Positions 1 through 8,765 of a DNA stretch of 64,000 bases are shown here, piece by piece. The notes below the pieces were generated by a model that did not search any database, was not told the origin of the DNA, and saw only the letters and a program-made list of their open reading frames with translations. This DNA is from Desertifilum tharense IPPAS B-1220 (GTDB lineage: Bacteria > Cyanobacteriota > Cyanobacteriia > Cyanobacteriales > Desertifilaceae): assembly GCF_001746915.1 (NCBI RefSeq), contig NZ_MJGC01000059.1:1-64000 (forward strand), in the 5' to 3' direction. Numbering within the stretch: the stretch's first letter is position 1; the number at the start of each line of letters is the position of its first letter. Position numbers and translations under genes: made by a program.

Positions 1-119
1 TCTGATTGCTGATGTACTTAACGGTCTGTCGATTCATCTTTCCAGGTGGAAGACTTTGCCTCCCTCCCCGGTTGATGCTTTTTATCACTCTAACTCCTCC
101 TAATCGTAAAATACCTACA

Positions 120-300
120 CCTGTCAGCCTCCCCACCTCCCCATCCCCCCACCCTCTTCTCACTCGGAACTCAGAACTCGGAACTCGCTACTCTCTTCCC
201 CACTCAGCACTCAGCACTTTCAACTCAGCACTCTTTTCCCCCCACCCTCTTCCCCACTCAGCACTCAGCACTTTCTACTCAGCACTGAAGAAAGTGGCGG
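120..300. repeat. Low-complexity tandem repeats of the CACTCAG type
   Basis: The stretch is pyrimidine-rich and built from copies of ACTCAGC and GAACTCG, with the run CACTCAGCACTCAGCACTTT appearing twice about 75 bases apart. The same 7-base unit, reverse complemented (AGTGCTG), recurs at 21811-21841. The open frame across this area (6-320) has repeat-like composition and is not judged to be a gene. The first 388 bases otherwise show nothing I recognise. Confidence 0.75.
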
Positions 301-388
301 TCATTACGAATGTCAGGTAACGACAGACCAGAGCTAAGATAACGCAAAATAGAACTGGTACAGCAGCCAGAAATTAGATAGAAACCTT

Positions 389-712
389 ATGGATAGCAAT
401 ACTTTACTCAAACAACTCCTGCTAATTGGTGTGGGGACAACCTCATTAGTGGCTGAAAAACTGCGGGAAGTCAGCGATGAGTGGGTGAAAAACGGAACCG
501 TCAACCCCGAACAAGCAAAAGGGATGGTTGATGACCTCATGGAACGCTTAAAGACCGAACAAGGCAATTTTGATTCCCAAATGCAGCGTCAGCTCCGAAA
601 TGTGTTACAGGATCTAGGAGTACCTCGCCAATCAGAACTCGATGAGTTGCGGGGACGACTTGACCGCCTAGAACGCCAAATTCGAGATTTAGAAAATAAG
701 CATTGGCGGTAG
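389..712 (+). CDS. Phasin-like coiled-coil protein
   Basis: A 107-residue protein with a short hydrophobic segment near the N-terminus (about residues 8-22), then an amphipathic, highly charged helical region that ends in a heptad-like coiled coil (DELRGRLDRLERQIRDLE, about residues 83-101). This layout fits the small phasin-like proteins widespread in cyanobacteria; granule binding is not shown by the sequence. ATG start. It lies 27 bp upstream of the FKBP gene on the same strand and is probably co-transcribed with it. The family call is by overall character rather than by a catalytic motif. Confidence 0.6.
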   Translation: MDSNTLLKQLLLIGVGTTSLVAEKLREVSDEWVKNGTVNPEQAKGMVDDLMERLKTEQGNFDSQMQRQLRNVLQDLGVPRQSELDELRGRLDRLERQIRDLENKHWR

Positions 713-739
713 TTCACCCATTGTTAAGGAGTAGTTGTC

Positions 740-1285
740 GTGCGAGAAATTTTAATCAGCGTCAGCGTGATGCTGGTTTGTGTCGTTGTTCTGGTGGTCT
801 CCCAGATTACCAATTTTCGCGGTGAAGCGAATGCTGCGAATATGCCCTCAGCGGGGATTGAAGATTTGGTCGTTATTGACCCAGTAGCGAGTCAAATTGT
901 GGCCCAAGCTGCTGAAACTCTAGTTGCACCTGCTGAAGGAGAAACAATTACAACTCCTTCAGGTTTGCAATATATCGTTCTCAAAGAAGGAACTGGCGCA
1001 ACCCCCAAACAGGGGGATACCGTGGTTGTACATTACACGGGTACCTTAGCCAGTAATGGCAAAAAGTTTGATAGCTCTCGCGATCGCAATCGCCCGTTTT
1101 CCTTCAGAATTGGGGTAGGGCAAGTGATTAAAGGTTGGGATGAAGGCGTGGGTACAATGAAGGTCGGCGAACGCCGCCAACTCATTATTCCCCCAGAGTT
1201 AGGCTATGGAGAACGCGGCGCAGGGGGTGTGATTCCTGCCAACGCTACGCTAGTTTTTGATGTAGAACTGCTGAGAATTGGCTAG
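740..1285 (+). CDS. FKBP-type peptidyl-prolyl cis-trans isomerase, membrane-anchored or exported
   Basis: A 181-residue protein. Residues 4-22 are a hydrophobic segment (signal anchor or signal peptide), followed by a linker of about 50 residues. The FKBP domain fills residues 75-181, with the family signatures [31 protein letters not shown] and [14 protein letters not shown]. It should catalyse prolyl isomerisation during protein folding in the periplasm or thylakoid lumen. The start is GTG at 740, with a clear AAGGAG ribosome site at 726-731. It follows the phasin-like gene closely. Confidence 0.93.
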   Translation: MREILISVSVMLVCVVVLVVSQITNFRGEANAANMPSAGIEDLVVIDPVASQIVAQAAETLVAPAEGETITTPSGLQYIVLKEGTGATPKQGDTVVVHYTGTLASNGKKFDSSRDRNRPFSFRIGVGQVIKGWDEGVGTMKVGERRQLIIPPELGYGERGAGGVIPANATLVFDVELLRIG

Positions 1286-1422
1286 AGATTAGCAATTTCT
1301 GTCCTATCTACACATCAGTTGCACTCCTTCTTCTCAACCCCAAGACAAGGGACGTTAGAGAAGGTTTTGCTTTGATTGAGGATAGCGATAGATCGAGTAC
1401 AGAGATTGAGGTAGGGTTTCAA

Positions 1423-2805
1423 TTAAGCAACCTCAATCTCTCCTTTTGTTTCTCCAACCTTCCCATTCCCAATCTCTGCACAACAGGTATTTATTAAATC
1501 TTCAACCCCTTCAACCGGGTAAATGGGGGTTTGCAACTGCGCTTCAACGTCTGCAACCCTCATATCATCGAGAAATACAGCTTCTCCCTGTTTAAGCATC
1601 ACGGTGGGTAGCAGAATGCCATCGCCTAATGCTTTTCCTTGTAAAGATAAAAGCAAATCCTGACCCGTTAGCAAGCCTGTGACGGTAATCTCTCTCCCCC
1701 AATACTCGCTGCGGAGGGCGGCTAAACGCACCTCTAAGCCTTCAACTTGGTTGAGTTGAGTGACAAGGGGTTCAAAGGCTTTTTCAACCGCATTTCCCAC
1801 TACCCAGGTTAAGCTACGCGGTTGAGGGAGGCGCTTGGGGAGTAGCGCTTTTGCCGTTTGCTGGAATTCTTTAATAAACAGACGAATGGAGCCAACCCCA
1901 TTCCCAATTTGAGGATAATCTTCATAATGGGATTCCGGGGGTATGGGTTCGCCAGCAATCAGAAACCACTCATCGGCTAACCACACTAGAGTAGAATGCA
2001 GTTTTTGCCGAAATTGAACTTGCAAGCGTTGAACTTGCTGAATCACTTCTTGGGCTTTTTCCACAGAGACGGGAATCAGTTCGTCTTCGGTGGGTCGAAA
2101 TTTGGTTAGACCTACGGGAACCACGGCGATAGACGCTACGGCGGGAATTTCGCCTTTGTGGAACTGGGCTAAATCTAAGAGGGTTTTTTCCAGGTGTTCG
2201 CCGTCGTTAATTCCCGGACAAACGACGACTTGAGCATGAATTTGCAACCGTTTTTTTTGAAACCAGCGCAATTGGTCTAAAAGTTGTCCGGCGCGGGGGT
2301 TTTTTAACAGTCGCGTGCGAATTTCGGGTTCTGTGGCATGAACGGACACGTAAAGCGGAGAGAGGCGCATTTGGTCAATTCTGTCCCACTCTCTCTGGGT
2401 GAGGTTAGTGAGGGTCAGATAACTGCCGTAGAGAAAACTCAGGCGGTAGTCATCGTCTTTAAGATATAAGCTTTGACGCTTTCCAGGGGGCTGCTGGTCG
2501 ATAAAGCAAAAGGGACAGCGGTTATTACACTGAATTAAGCCATCAAATAGGGCGGTTTCAAATTCGAGTCCAAGGTCTTCGTCGTAGTCTTTCTCAATTT
2601 CGAGATGGTGCGTTTTCCCGCGAGTGTCCAGCACTTCAAGTTCTAGGAACTCGTCGGCGCACAGAAATTGATAGTCAATTAAATCTCGCGGTTGCTGACC
2701 GTTGATGGAGATAATGGCATCTCCGGGTTCAAATCCCATTTCATCAGCAATGGAGTTGGAGAAGACGCGGCTAATTGTCGCTGGACGCATGGAAACAGCG
2801 CTCAT
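1423..2805 (-). CDS. TIGR03279-family radical SAM protein with N-terminal PDZ domain (DUF512)
   Basis: A 460-residue protein. Residues 8-60 resemble a PDZ-like domain (FSNSIADEMGFEPGDAIISI). A radical SAM cysteine cluster follows at about residues 94-101 (CNNRCPFCFIDQ, CxxxCxxC), and the C-terminal half is the DUF512 region. This architecture is characteristic of a cyanobacterial radical SAM family whose substrate is unknown. An internal ATG at codon 6 (2790) is an alternative start; neither has a strong ribosome site. The gene ends convergently with the FKBP gene and lies 39 bp downstream of uppP on the same strand. Confidence 0.9.
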   Translation of the reverse strand: MSAVSMRPATISRVFSNSIADEMGFEPGDAIISINGQQPRDLIDYQFLCADEFLELEVLDTRGKTHHLEIEKDYDEDLGLEFETALFDGLIQCNNRCPFCFIDQQPPGKRQSLYLKDDDYRLSFLYGSYLTLTNLTQREWDRIDQMRLSPLYVSVHATEPEIRTRLLKNPRAGQLLDQLRWFQKKRLQIHAQVVVCPGINDGEHLEKTLLDLAQFHKGEIPAVASIAVVPVGLTKFRPTEDELIPVSVEKAQEVIQQVQRLQVQFRQKLHSTLVWLADEWFLIAGEPIPPESHYEDYPQIGNGVGSIRLFIKEFQQTAKALLPKRLPQPRSLTWVVGNAVEKAFEPLVTQLNQVEGLEVRLAALRSEYWGREITVTGLLTGQDLLLSLQGKALGDGILLPTVMLKQGEAVFLDDMRVADVEAQLQTPIYPVEGVEDLINTCCAEIGNGKVGETKGEIEVA

Positions 2806-2844
2806 GGCTGGTGGGGAAATAACAAATAATCGGCTGTTCCGATC

Positions 2845-3813
2845 CTAGCTGTTTTCGATCAACCCTGTGGCGATCGCGCTGAGGATAACGACGCCAAAAA
2901 TTAACCGATACCAGATGAATAACCAGGTACTGCGGGTTTGCAAAAAGCGAATCAGCCAAACAATGGACAGATAAGAGAAAATCGCAGCCGACACTAAACC
3001 GATGAAGACGTTGGCGAGGCTGTTGGTGGCAAAGCCATCTTTAAGGACGCCAACAAATTCAACAATCCCAGCTAGGGTAATGGCGGGAAGCCCTAACAGG
3101 AAGGAAAATCGCGCTGCTGTTGCGCGTTCTAAGCCGATGAATAACCCGGCGGTGATGGTGGAACCCGAACGGGAAACCCCTGGCATTAAGGCGAGGACTT
3201 GAGCTAGTCCCATATTAATCCCGTCCCAAACGTTAAGGTCGGTAAAGTTGCGCTTGCGTTTCCCTAGGCGTTCGGCGATTCCCAGTAATAGAGACATGAG
3301 AATTGAGGCCCCGGCGATCGCTGCCATGCTCCGTAGGGGAGAGTTATCATAATCGGGGACAAAGATTTTCAGCAATCCCCCGAAAAATAGAATCGGTAGG
3401 GTTCCTAAACCAATCCCTAGCGCCATCTGATAGTCTTGATGCTCGTAATCTCGGCGTTGAATCGCCCCCCAAGCTCCTTGGGTAATTTGCACTAAGTCGC
3501 GCCAAAAATACCACAAAACGGCTCCAATACTGCCAAGCTGAATTACGGCAGTAAAGGTGACGCCCGGATCTCCCCATCCTAGAAATACAGGAATGGCCTT
3601 TAAGTGAGCCGTACTGCTAATTGGGATAAATTCGGTTAACCCCTGCACCATCCCTAAAAAAGCAGCTTGCCAAATATTCATCTGTTCGCTAAGTGGCGAA
3701 ATTTCAGCCGTCGGCGGTACCTGAGCGGTTGCCTTCCAGGCCTCTAAGCCCAGCAGGAACAGCGCCGTAAAGGTCGCTAAACTCGTAAGCTTTAGCGCTT
3801 GATTTCGAGTCAT
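2845..3813 (-). CDS. uppP: Undecaprenyl-diphosphatase UppP (BacA)
   Basis: An integral membrane enzyme that dephosphorylates undecaprenyl diphosphate to recycle the lipid carrier of peptidoglycan and polysaccharide synthesis. Signatures are GMVQGLTEFIPISSTAHL (the E-rich first motif) at about residues 53-70 and the second motif MPGVSRSGSTITAGL at about 213-227, both with catalytic Glu/Ser/Arg present. Length is 322 residues, longer than the usual 260-290 because of an N-terminal hydrophobic extension (residues 1-45). ATG start. The upstream 190 bp is a divergent promoter region shared with the DUF3120 gene. Confidence 0.95.
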   Translation of the reverse strand: MTRNQALKLTSLATFTALFLLGLEAWKATAQVPPTAEISPLSEQMNIWQAAFLGMVQGLTEFIPISSTAHLKAIPVFLGWGDPGVTFTAVIQLGSIGAVLWYFWRDLVQITQGAWGAIQRRDYEHQDYQMALGIGLGTLPILFFGGLLKIFVPDYDNSPLRSMAAIAGASILMSLLLGIAERLGKRKRNFTDLNVWDGINMGLAQVLALMPGVSRSGSTITAGLFIGLERATAARFSFLLGLPAITLAGIVEFVGVLKDGFATNSLANVFIGLVSAAIFSYLSIVWLIRFLQTRSTWLFIWYRLIFGVVILSAIATGLIENS

Positions 3814-4006
3814 ACTCTGTTTTTGGAAAATACTGGCCGCATTGTAATCAATTTTAAATCTCTTGCGAAACCCCCATGTATGACGATTCGGTGAAGTTTG
3901 CCGATTGGTCTTACAATAAAAATACCCCCCAGGGGGATACGGGCAAGAATTGACAAATCTGATATCTTAAAAAAGATAAACTTAAGTAACAAAAATTAAA
4001 ATCGCT

Positions 4007-4738
4007 TTGCTTAATCACACCCCCTTTTCCGAGCTATCGACCGTCAATCGCTGGGGAAGCGATCGCAAAACCCAATGGTGGCAAACCTTAACCTATCCTG
4101 GGCCGTGGCAGGTTGGCATTGTTTCCCTACTCTTAGTTAGCGTCCCGGTTTTTTTCCAAGCGCCTCTGGTGCGCCAATTCCCAATTCTGAGTTTGCTGCT
4201 CACCTTGGGGTGGGTGGCGCTGGGGTATGTTTGGCGATCGCAAGAACAGACCGAGGTGTGGGGCGATTTAATCTTAGGATTTAGCTGGAGTTGGCTGGCG
4301 GGTTCCATTTATTGGGGGTGGCTGCGCTGGGAACCCGTCTTCCACCTTCCCGTAGAAGCCATTGGCGTTCCCTTCGTTCTCATCAGCCTGTGGCGTCGTT
4401 CGGGTCGCGTTGGCAACTTATTTTACCTCGGCTCCTTATTCGGCACCGCCGTCACCGATATTTATTTTTACCTTGTTAATTTAATTCCGCACTGGCGTCA
4501 ACTCATGCAAGTTGAGCCAGAACTAGACTTGATTCGCCCCATCTTTAGAAATGCGATCGCTCAAATTCAAACCCCTTGGGGCCTCAGTTGGGCGATCGCG
4601 CTGATCGTCATTTTACTGCTAGCAGGACTTTTGCCCCTGCGTTCCAAAAAGTCTTACTGGTGGGCATTCGGTGGAGCAGTCTTGAGTACAATTTTAGTGG
4701 ATAGTCTTTTCTGGGTTGCAGCTCTATCAGCAGTATGA
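4007..4738 (+). CDS. DUF3120 integral membrane protein
   Basis: A 243-residue hydrophobic protein with about six membrane segments, recognisable as the cyanobacterial DUF3120 family by WGSDRKTQWWQTLTYPGPW near the N-terminus and the tail LRSKKSYWWAFGGAVLSTI. Function unknown. The proposed start is TTG at 4007, because no in-frame ATG precedes the conserved N-terminal region. It is transcribed divergently from uppP. Confidence 0.8.
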   Translation: MLNHTPFSELSTVNRWGSDRKTQWWQTLTYPGPWQVGIVSLLLVSVPVFFQAPLVRQFPILSLLLTLGWVALGYVWRSQEQTEVWGDLILGFSWSWLAGSIYWGWLRWEPVFHLPVEAIGVPFVLISLWRRSGRVGNLFYLGSLFGTAVTDIYFYLVNLIPHWRQLMQVEPELDLIRPIFRNAIAQIQTPWGLSWAIALIVILLLAGLLPLRSKKSYWWAFGGAVLSTILVDSLFWVAALSAV

Positions 4739-5001
4739 AGTCAAGAGTCAGTTAAAGGTTATAACAGAATTGCGTGTTGTCATCGCCCTCATGCAACCTG
4801 AACGTCTAACTCGATCGTCTTGAACCCCGTAAACCATCCCCAACTCAGCTCAAGAGGCGGTTTCCCCAAATCAGTCTCAAAACCTCACCCTTTGAGGCTT
4901 CGCGAGATTGAAAAAGGAAACCCAATTCCCTTTTGAACCCCCTCCCCCTAGCACTGACAGGAATGGATGTGTCAGGATGCATCATAGGGAAACATTCTCT
5001 A

Positions 5002-6024
5002 ATGACTCAGCCCTCAGTGACTCTAGAATCCAATCCTCATCTCGTCCTGCAAACCGACTCAGGAAAGCGCTATTTACCCCTAGTTGGTAGTAACTGCTGG
5101 ACGATTGGTCGAAGTGAAGATAATAACTTGGTTCTCTCCGATCCGTGGATCTCGCGCAACCACGCGATGTTGCAATGTACAGAAACCGGAGACTACTACC
5201 TGATCGATCTAGGCAGTCGGAATGGCTCGTTTGTCAACGGACGCCGAGTCAGTGTTCCCGTCACCCTCAAACATGGCGATCGCCTCACCTTCGGTCAAAC
5301 CGAATTGGATTTTTATTGTCCTTCAGTTCCCAACAACCCCAGCGACGCAATGGGGTTAGATTCTGGAGAATTTAATGCCACCGCCACGCTACACGTCCGC
5401 CGCCTCATTTCAGTTGTCGTTGTCGATATTCGCAACTTTACCGTCTTAACCCGCCAACTCGACGAAACGGTTCTTTCCGAAATGATTGGCAGTTGGTTCC
5501 GCCATGCGGGCAATATTATCCGCCAGCGCGGGAGTTGGGTCGATAAATATATTGGCGATGCGATCATGGCCGTTTGGTTTCACGGCACTCAAGGCGTTAA
5601 CCAAGAAGAACTCTTCCGCATTCTCCACGCCTTAAGCGATCTGCATAAAATGACCGAGGAATTGACCACCCGCCATCCCCTCCCCTTCCCCCTCCGCATT
5701 GGCGCGGGTTTGAACACGGGGTATGCAATGGTGGGGAATACAGGTAGCGGCGATCGCCCCGACTATACCGCCCTAGGCGATACCGTCAACTCTGCCTTCC
5801 GGCTAGAAACCTGTACCAAACAAATCGGTCAAGATGTAGCACTCGGTAAGACGACTTATCAATATTTAGCCAGTTTTAGCGCCGATCCCACTGGATTCGC
5901 CGAATATTCAGTCAATCTCAAAGGTTACGAAACCCCAACAATTACCTATGCCTGCTCGTTTGACGACCTTGACAAATTTTTATTAACCCAGGAAACTCCC
6001 GAATCTGAACAACAAGAGCGCTGA
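5002..6024 (+). CDS. Class III adenylate/guanylate cyclase with N-terminal FHA domain
   Basis: A 340-residue protein, probably cytoplasmic. Residues 15-100 form an FHA phosphothreonine-binding domain (TIGRSEDNNLVLSD, ISRNHAML, LGSRNGSFVNGRRV). Residues 130-320 form a class III cyclase domain, with metal-binding Asp in VVVDIRNFTVLTR and YIGDAIMAVW, the purine-contact Lys in DKYIGD, and the Asn/Arg pair in GDTVNSAFRLE. All catalytic positions appear intact, so it should make cAMP (or cGMP) under control of a phosphorylated partner. ATG at 5002 was chosen over in-frame TTG 4933 and ATG 4963, because the FHA fold starts soon after it. The preceding 263 bp (4739-5001) show no recognisable element. 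Confidence 0.9.
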   Translation: MTQPSVTLESNPHLVLQTDSGKRYLPLVGSNCWTIGRSEDNNLVLSDPWISRNHAMLQCTETGDYYLIDLGSRNGSFVNGRRVSVPVTLKHGDRLTFGQTELDFYCPSVPNNPSDAMGLDSGEFNATATLHVRRLISVVVVDIRNFTVLTRQLDETVLSEMIGSWFRHAGNIIRQRGSWVDKYIGDAIMAVWFHGTQGVNQEELFRILHALSDLHKMTEELTTRHPLPFPLRIGAGLNTGYAMVGNTGSGDRPDYTALGDTVNSAFRLETCTKQIGQDVALGKTTYQYLASFSADPTGFAEYSVNLKGYETPTITYACSFDDLDKFLLTQETPESEQQER

Positions 6025-6113
6025 AATTGTACAGATGAGTCCGATAATAGATCGATATATATTCGCAATCCAGTGTCCAGATTACACTTTAATTGTTGGG
6101 AGGGATCGATTTA

Positions 6114-6548
6114 ATGAGACGCTTTGCTTGCTGGGTATCGATAGTAATCATGGCAGTCGCTTGTCTTAACTTGACCAGCGTCGGTCGTGCCAATGCCCTA
6201 ACCTTGTCAGATGTACGCTTGGGTAGCTCCACGGTACTGGCCGCAGAAGTCACCCCACTCCGCAATAAGGCGGACGAAAAGCTAGCAACCGAGTTTGGCA
6301 AGAAAATTGATTTAAATAACACCAATGTCCGCGCGTTCCGGCGGTATCAAGGGATGTACCCCACGCTTGCCGCTAAAATTGTGGAGAATGCGCCTTACGA
6401 TAGCGTTGAATCTGTTCTGAAAATTTCTGGCTTGAGCGATCGCCAAAAAGAAATTTTGCAACAAAATTTGGATAACTTTACCGTGACCCGCGTTGAAACC
6501 GTTTTCACGGAGGGAGACGATCGCATCAATAACGGAATTTACGACTAA
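6114..6548 (+). CDS. psbU: Photosystem II 12 kDa extrinsic protein PsbU
   Basis: A 144-residue precursor with a lumen-targeting signal peptide (about residues 1-28, ending in ANA). The mature part carries the PsbU hallmarks [20 protein letters not shown] and [13 protein letters not shown], a helix-hairpin-helix-like fold. PsbU binds the lumenal face of photosystem II and stabilises the oxygen-evolving Mn cluster together with PsbV and PsbO. ATG at 6114 has a GGGAGGG ribosome site at 6098-6104, making it better than the upstream TTG at 6093. It is followed by a hairpin terminator, so it is probably monocistronic. Confidence 0.96.
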   Translation: MRRFACWVSIVIMAVACLNLTSVGRANALTLSDVRLGSSTVLAAEVTPLRNKADEKLATEFGKKIDLNNTNVRAFRRYQGMYPTLAAKIVENAPYDSVESVLKISGLSDRQKEILQQNLDNFTVTRVETVFTEGDDRINNGIYD

Positions 6549-6559
6549 TCGCTAACCTT

Positions 6560-6590
6560 AAAGGGCGGGCTTTGAGTCCGTCCTTTCTCT
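6560..6590 (+). terminator. Terminator of psbU
   Basis: The arms AAAGGGCGGG (6560-6569) and TCCGTCCTTT (6577-6586) pair over 10 bp including two G-U pairs, with a 7-base loop. A short pyrimidine run follows. It sits 12 bases after the psbU stop. Confidence 0.7.
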
Positions 6591-6618
6591 AACCCCTTTT
6601 TACTGCTGAATTTAGCCC

Positions 6619-8283
6619 TTGAACGCCAATATTCCTCAGCCGCAGCTCTCTGACTTGTATGACGCCCTAGTAGTCGGAGCAGGTGCGGCTGGCTTGTATG
6701 CTGCCCTGTGTTTGCCTCGTCACTATCGCGTCGGTTTAATTAGTAAAGATGCCCTAGCGCTCTCAGCTAGCGACTGGGCGCAAGGGGGAATTGCTGCCGC
6801 GATCGCCCCGGAAGATTCTCCAGAATTGCATATTCACGATACGCTGCAAGCTGGCGCAGGTTTATGCGATCGCGAAGCGGTGGAATTTTTAGTTCGCCAC
6901 GCGCCCCACTGTATTGAATCTCTGGTGAACCTGGGGGTCGAGTTCGATCGCCACGGAACGCAACTGGCCCTGACATTAGAAGCCGCCCACTCCCGCCGCC
7001 GCGTCTTACACGCCGCCGACACCACCGGACGCGCCGTTGTCAGTATTTTGGGCGAACGGGTTTTAAGCTGTCCCCACATCACCACCATCCCGGAAGCCTT
7101 TGCCCTCAGTTTATGGCGGCATCCCCAAACGGGGGCTTGTCAGGGGGTGAGCGTGGCTTATCAAGGTCAAATTCGCTGGATACGCTCTAAGGTCGTCATT
7201 TTAGCGACGGGAGGGGGCGGACAGGTGTTTGCCCAAACCACAAATCCCGCCTTGAGTACCGGGGATGGCGTGGCGATCGCCTATCGGGCGGGTGCCTTAT
7301 TGCGCGATCTAGAGTTTTTCCAATTTCATCCCACCGCCCTAACCAAACCTGGGGCCCCGCATTTTTTAATCAGCGAAGCCGTGCGCGGCGAAGGAGCGCA
7401 TTTAGTCGATGCTCAAGGGCGGCGTTTTGCTTTTGACTATCACCCCCAGGGGGAACTCGCCCCCAGAGATGTGGTCAGTCGTGCAATTTTTAGCCACCTG
7501 CAAGTCACCTCAGCGCCTCACGTGTGGTTAGACTTACGCCCCATTCCTCGCGAAACGATTCAAAAGCGTTTTCCCAATATCTTTCAGGTTTGCCAGCATT
7601 GGGGAATTGATATCTTTTCCCAGCCGATCCCCGTGGCACCGGCTGCTCATTACTGGATGGGGGGCATTGCTACGGATCTGCAAAGTCGCACCTCAATTCC
7701 GGGCTTATATGCGGTGGGTGAAACGGCGAGTACGGGGGTGCATGGTGCCAACCGATTGGCGAGCAATTCTCTGTTAGAGTGTGTGGTATTCGGCGCTCAG
7801 TTAGCGCATCTAGAGTTATTGCCCCTGTTAGAAGATGAAACGACCCAACAGAAGGTAGAGGTACCGTTAGAGGCATTGCCTGCACCAGCGCAACTTGAAG
7901 CGATCGCAACTTCGCTCAAAGCGTTGATGTGGCAAAGTGCGGGAATTTGTCGTTCGGCTGAGGTGTTAGAATCGGCGATCGCCAAACTCTCAGGGTTGCA
8001 ACAAGAGTTTGAGCAACTGCCAAGCACGCAATTTTTCCAAAATCTTCAGCCGGGAACCCTCGTCCAGTTTCCCTCTCCAGAGTGCGATCGCACGTTACGA
8101 CTGTGGGGAGAAACGTGGAACCTCTTGGAAATTGGTCAGCTTATTCTTAAAAGTGCAGTATTTCGGCAAGAAAGTCGCGGCGGCCATTATCGATCTGACT
8201 TTTCTCAAACCTCTGCGGCGTGGCAAACGCACACGCTTATCCAAAATGCTCGCTGGTGGCAATCGGTTCCCATTCCCGATTAA
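6619..8283 (+). CDS. nadB: L-aspartate oxidase NadB
   Basis: A 554-residue flavoprotein that oxidises L-aspartate to iminoaspartate, the first step of de novo NAD synthesis; NadA (20146-21120) uses the product. The FAD-binding GAGAAGLYAAL motif is at residues 20-30, followed by SDWAQGGIAAAI, the active-site region HPTAL...EAVRGEGAHLVD, and the flavin-contact tail GVHGANRLASNSLLE. The fumarate reductase/succinate dehydrogenase fold is complete. No in-frame ATG lies near the conserved N-terminus, so a TTG start at 6619 is proposed. It is separated from psbU by a terminator. Confidence 0.96.
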   Translation: MNANIPQPQLSDLYDALVVGAGAAGLYAALCLPRHYRVGLISKDALALSASDWAQGGIAAAIAPEDSPELHIHDTLQAGAGLCDREAVEFLVRHAPHCIESLVNLGVEFDRHGTQLALTLEAAHSRRRVLHAADTTGRAVVSILGERVLSCPHITTIPEAFALSLWRHPQTGACQGVSVAYQGQIRWIRSKVVILATGGGGQVFAQTTNPALSTGDGVAIAYRAGALLRDLEFFQFHPTALTKPGAPHFLISEAVRGEGAHLVDAQGRRFAFDYHPQGELAPRDVVSRAIFSHLQVTSAPHVWLDLRPIPRETIQKRFPNIFQVCQHWGIDIFSQPIPVAPAAHYWMGGIATDLQSRTSIPGLYAVGETASTGVHGANRLASNSLLECVVFGAQLAHLELLPLLEDETTQQKVEVPLEALPAPAQLEAIATSLKALMWQSAGICRSAEVLESAIAKLSGLQQEFEQLPSTQFFQNLQPGTLVQFPSPECDRTLRLWGETWNLLEIGQLILKSAVFRQESRGGHYRSDFSQTSAAWQTHTLIQNARWWQSVPIPD

Positions 8284-8300
8284 ACAGCGTTGAGCAAAAA

Positions 8301-8522
8301 CTACATCGTACCGGAACTGTCGCTGCTGTCGGGTCTACCGTTATCGGGGGGTTCATAATTGCGTAAGCCATTCCCGATCGTCTGTTGGAGTTGGAAATCA
8401 GAGGTTTCCGCAAACTGCAATTGGTGGGGGGCTGCCCACGCATTGCCAACAGCCATCGCTTGAAAACTGAGCGCCAGTGCCAGTGTTCCCGTAAGCCTTA
8501 GTAAAGTGCCTGTAATGTGCAT
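8301..8522 (-). CDS. Small secreted protein, unknown function
   Basis: A 73-residue protein with a typical signal peptide (positive start, hydrophobic core TLALALSFQAMAVG, cleavage likely after AWA at about residue 30). The mature part is about 43 residues, polar, and ends in a Pro/Asp/Ser-rich tail. I do not recognise a family. Support for a real gene is the signal peptide, the ATG start and a good -10 hexamer upstream. It converges on nadB with a 17-bp gap. Confidence 0.6.
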   Translation of the reverse strand: MHITGTLLRLTGTLALALSFQAMAVGNAWAAPHQLQFAETSDFQLQQTIGNGLRNYEPPDNGRPDSSDSSGTM

Positions 8523-8549
8523 GACTGTAGGCCAATGACTCCTTCGATT

Positions 8550-8555
8550 ATTATA
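8550..8555 (-). promoter_or_regulatory. Putative -10 element for the 8301-8522 gene
   Basis: TATAAT on the minus strand, 28 bases before the ATG at 8522. No clear -35 is visible. The rest of 8523-8765 shows no other recognisable feature. Confidence 0.5.
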
Positions 8556-8765
8556 TCAGTACATCCACTGAAGTCGATAAAATCCGTAAATGTACGGTAG
8601 CTGTTTCGAGCAACTTATCAATACTCAATACTTCAGGGTTTTTTGCTCTGATTCGGGACAAAATTGAGGGACTTTTATAAAGTCTTGTCAAACGCCAGCG
8701 ATCGCGATCGGAAAATACGGGAACTAGCGCGATCGCCGATGACTTAAGCCCCTCACTTGCAACCG

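Noticed and set aside
6..320. Open frame of 104 codons on the plus strand
   Set aside because: Its content is tandem low-complexity repeat (Ser/Pro/Leu-rich), with no domain and no ribosome site.
2057..2065. Single TTTTCCACA DnaA box
   Set aside because: Isolated and inside the radical SAM coding region; consistent with chance.
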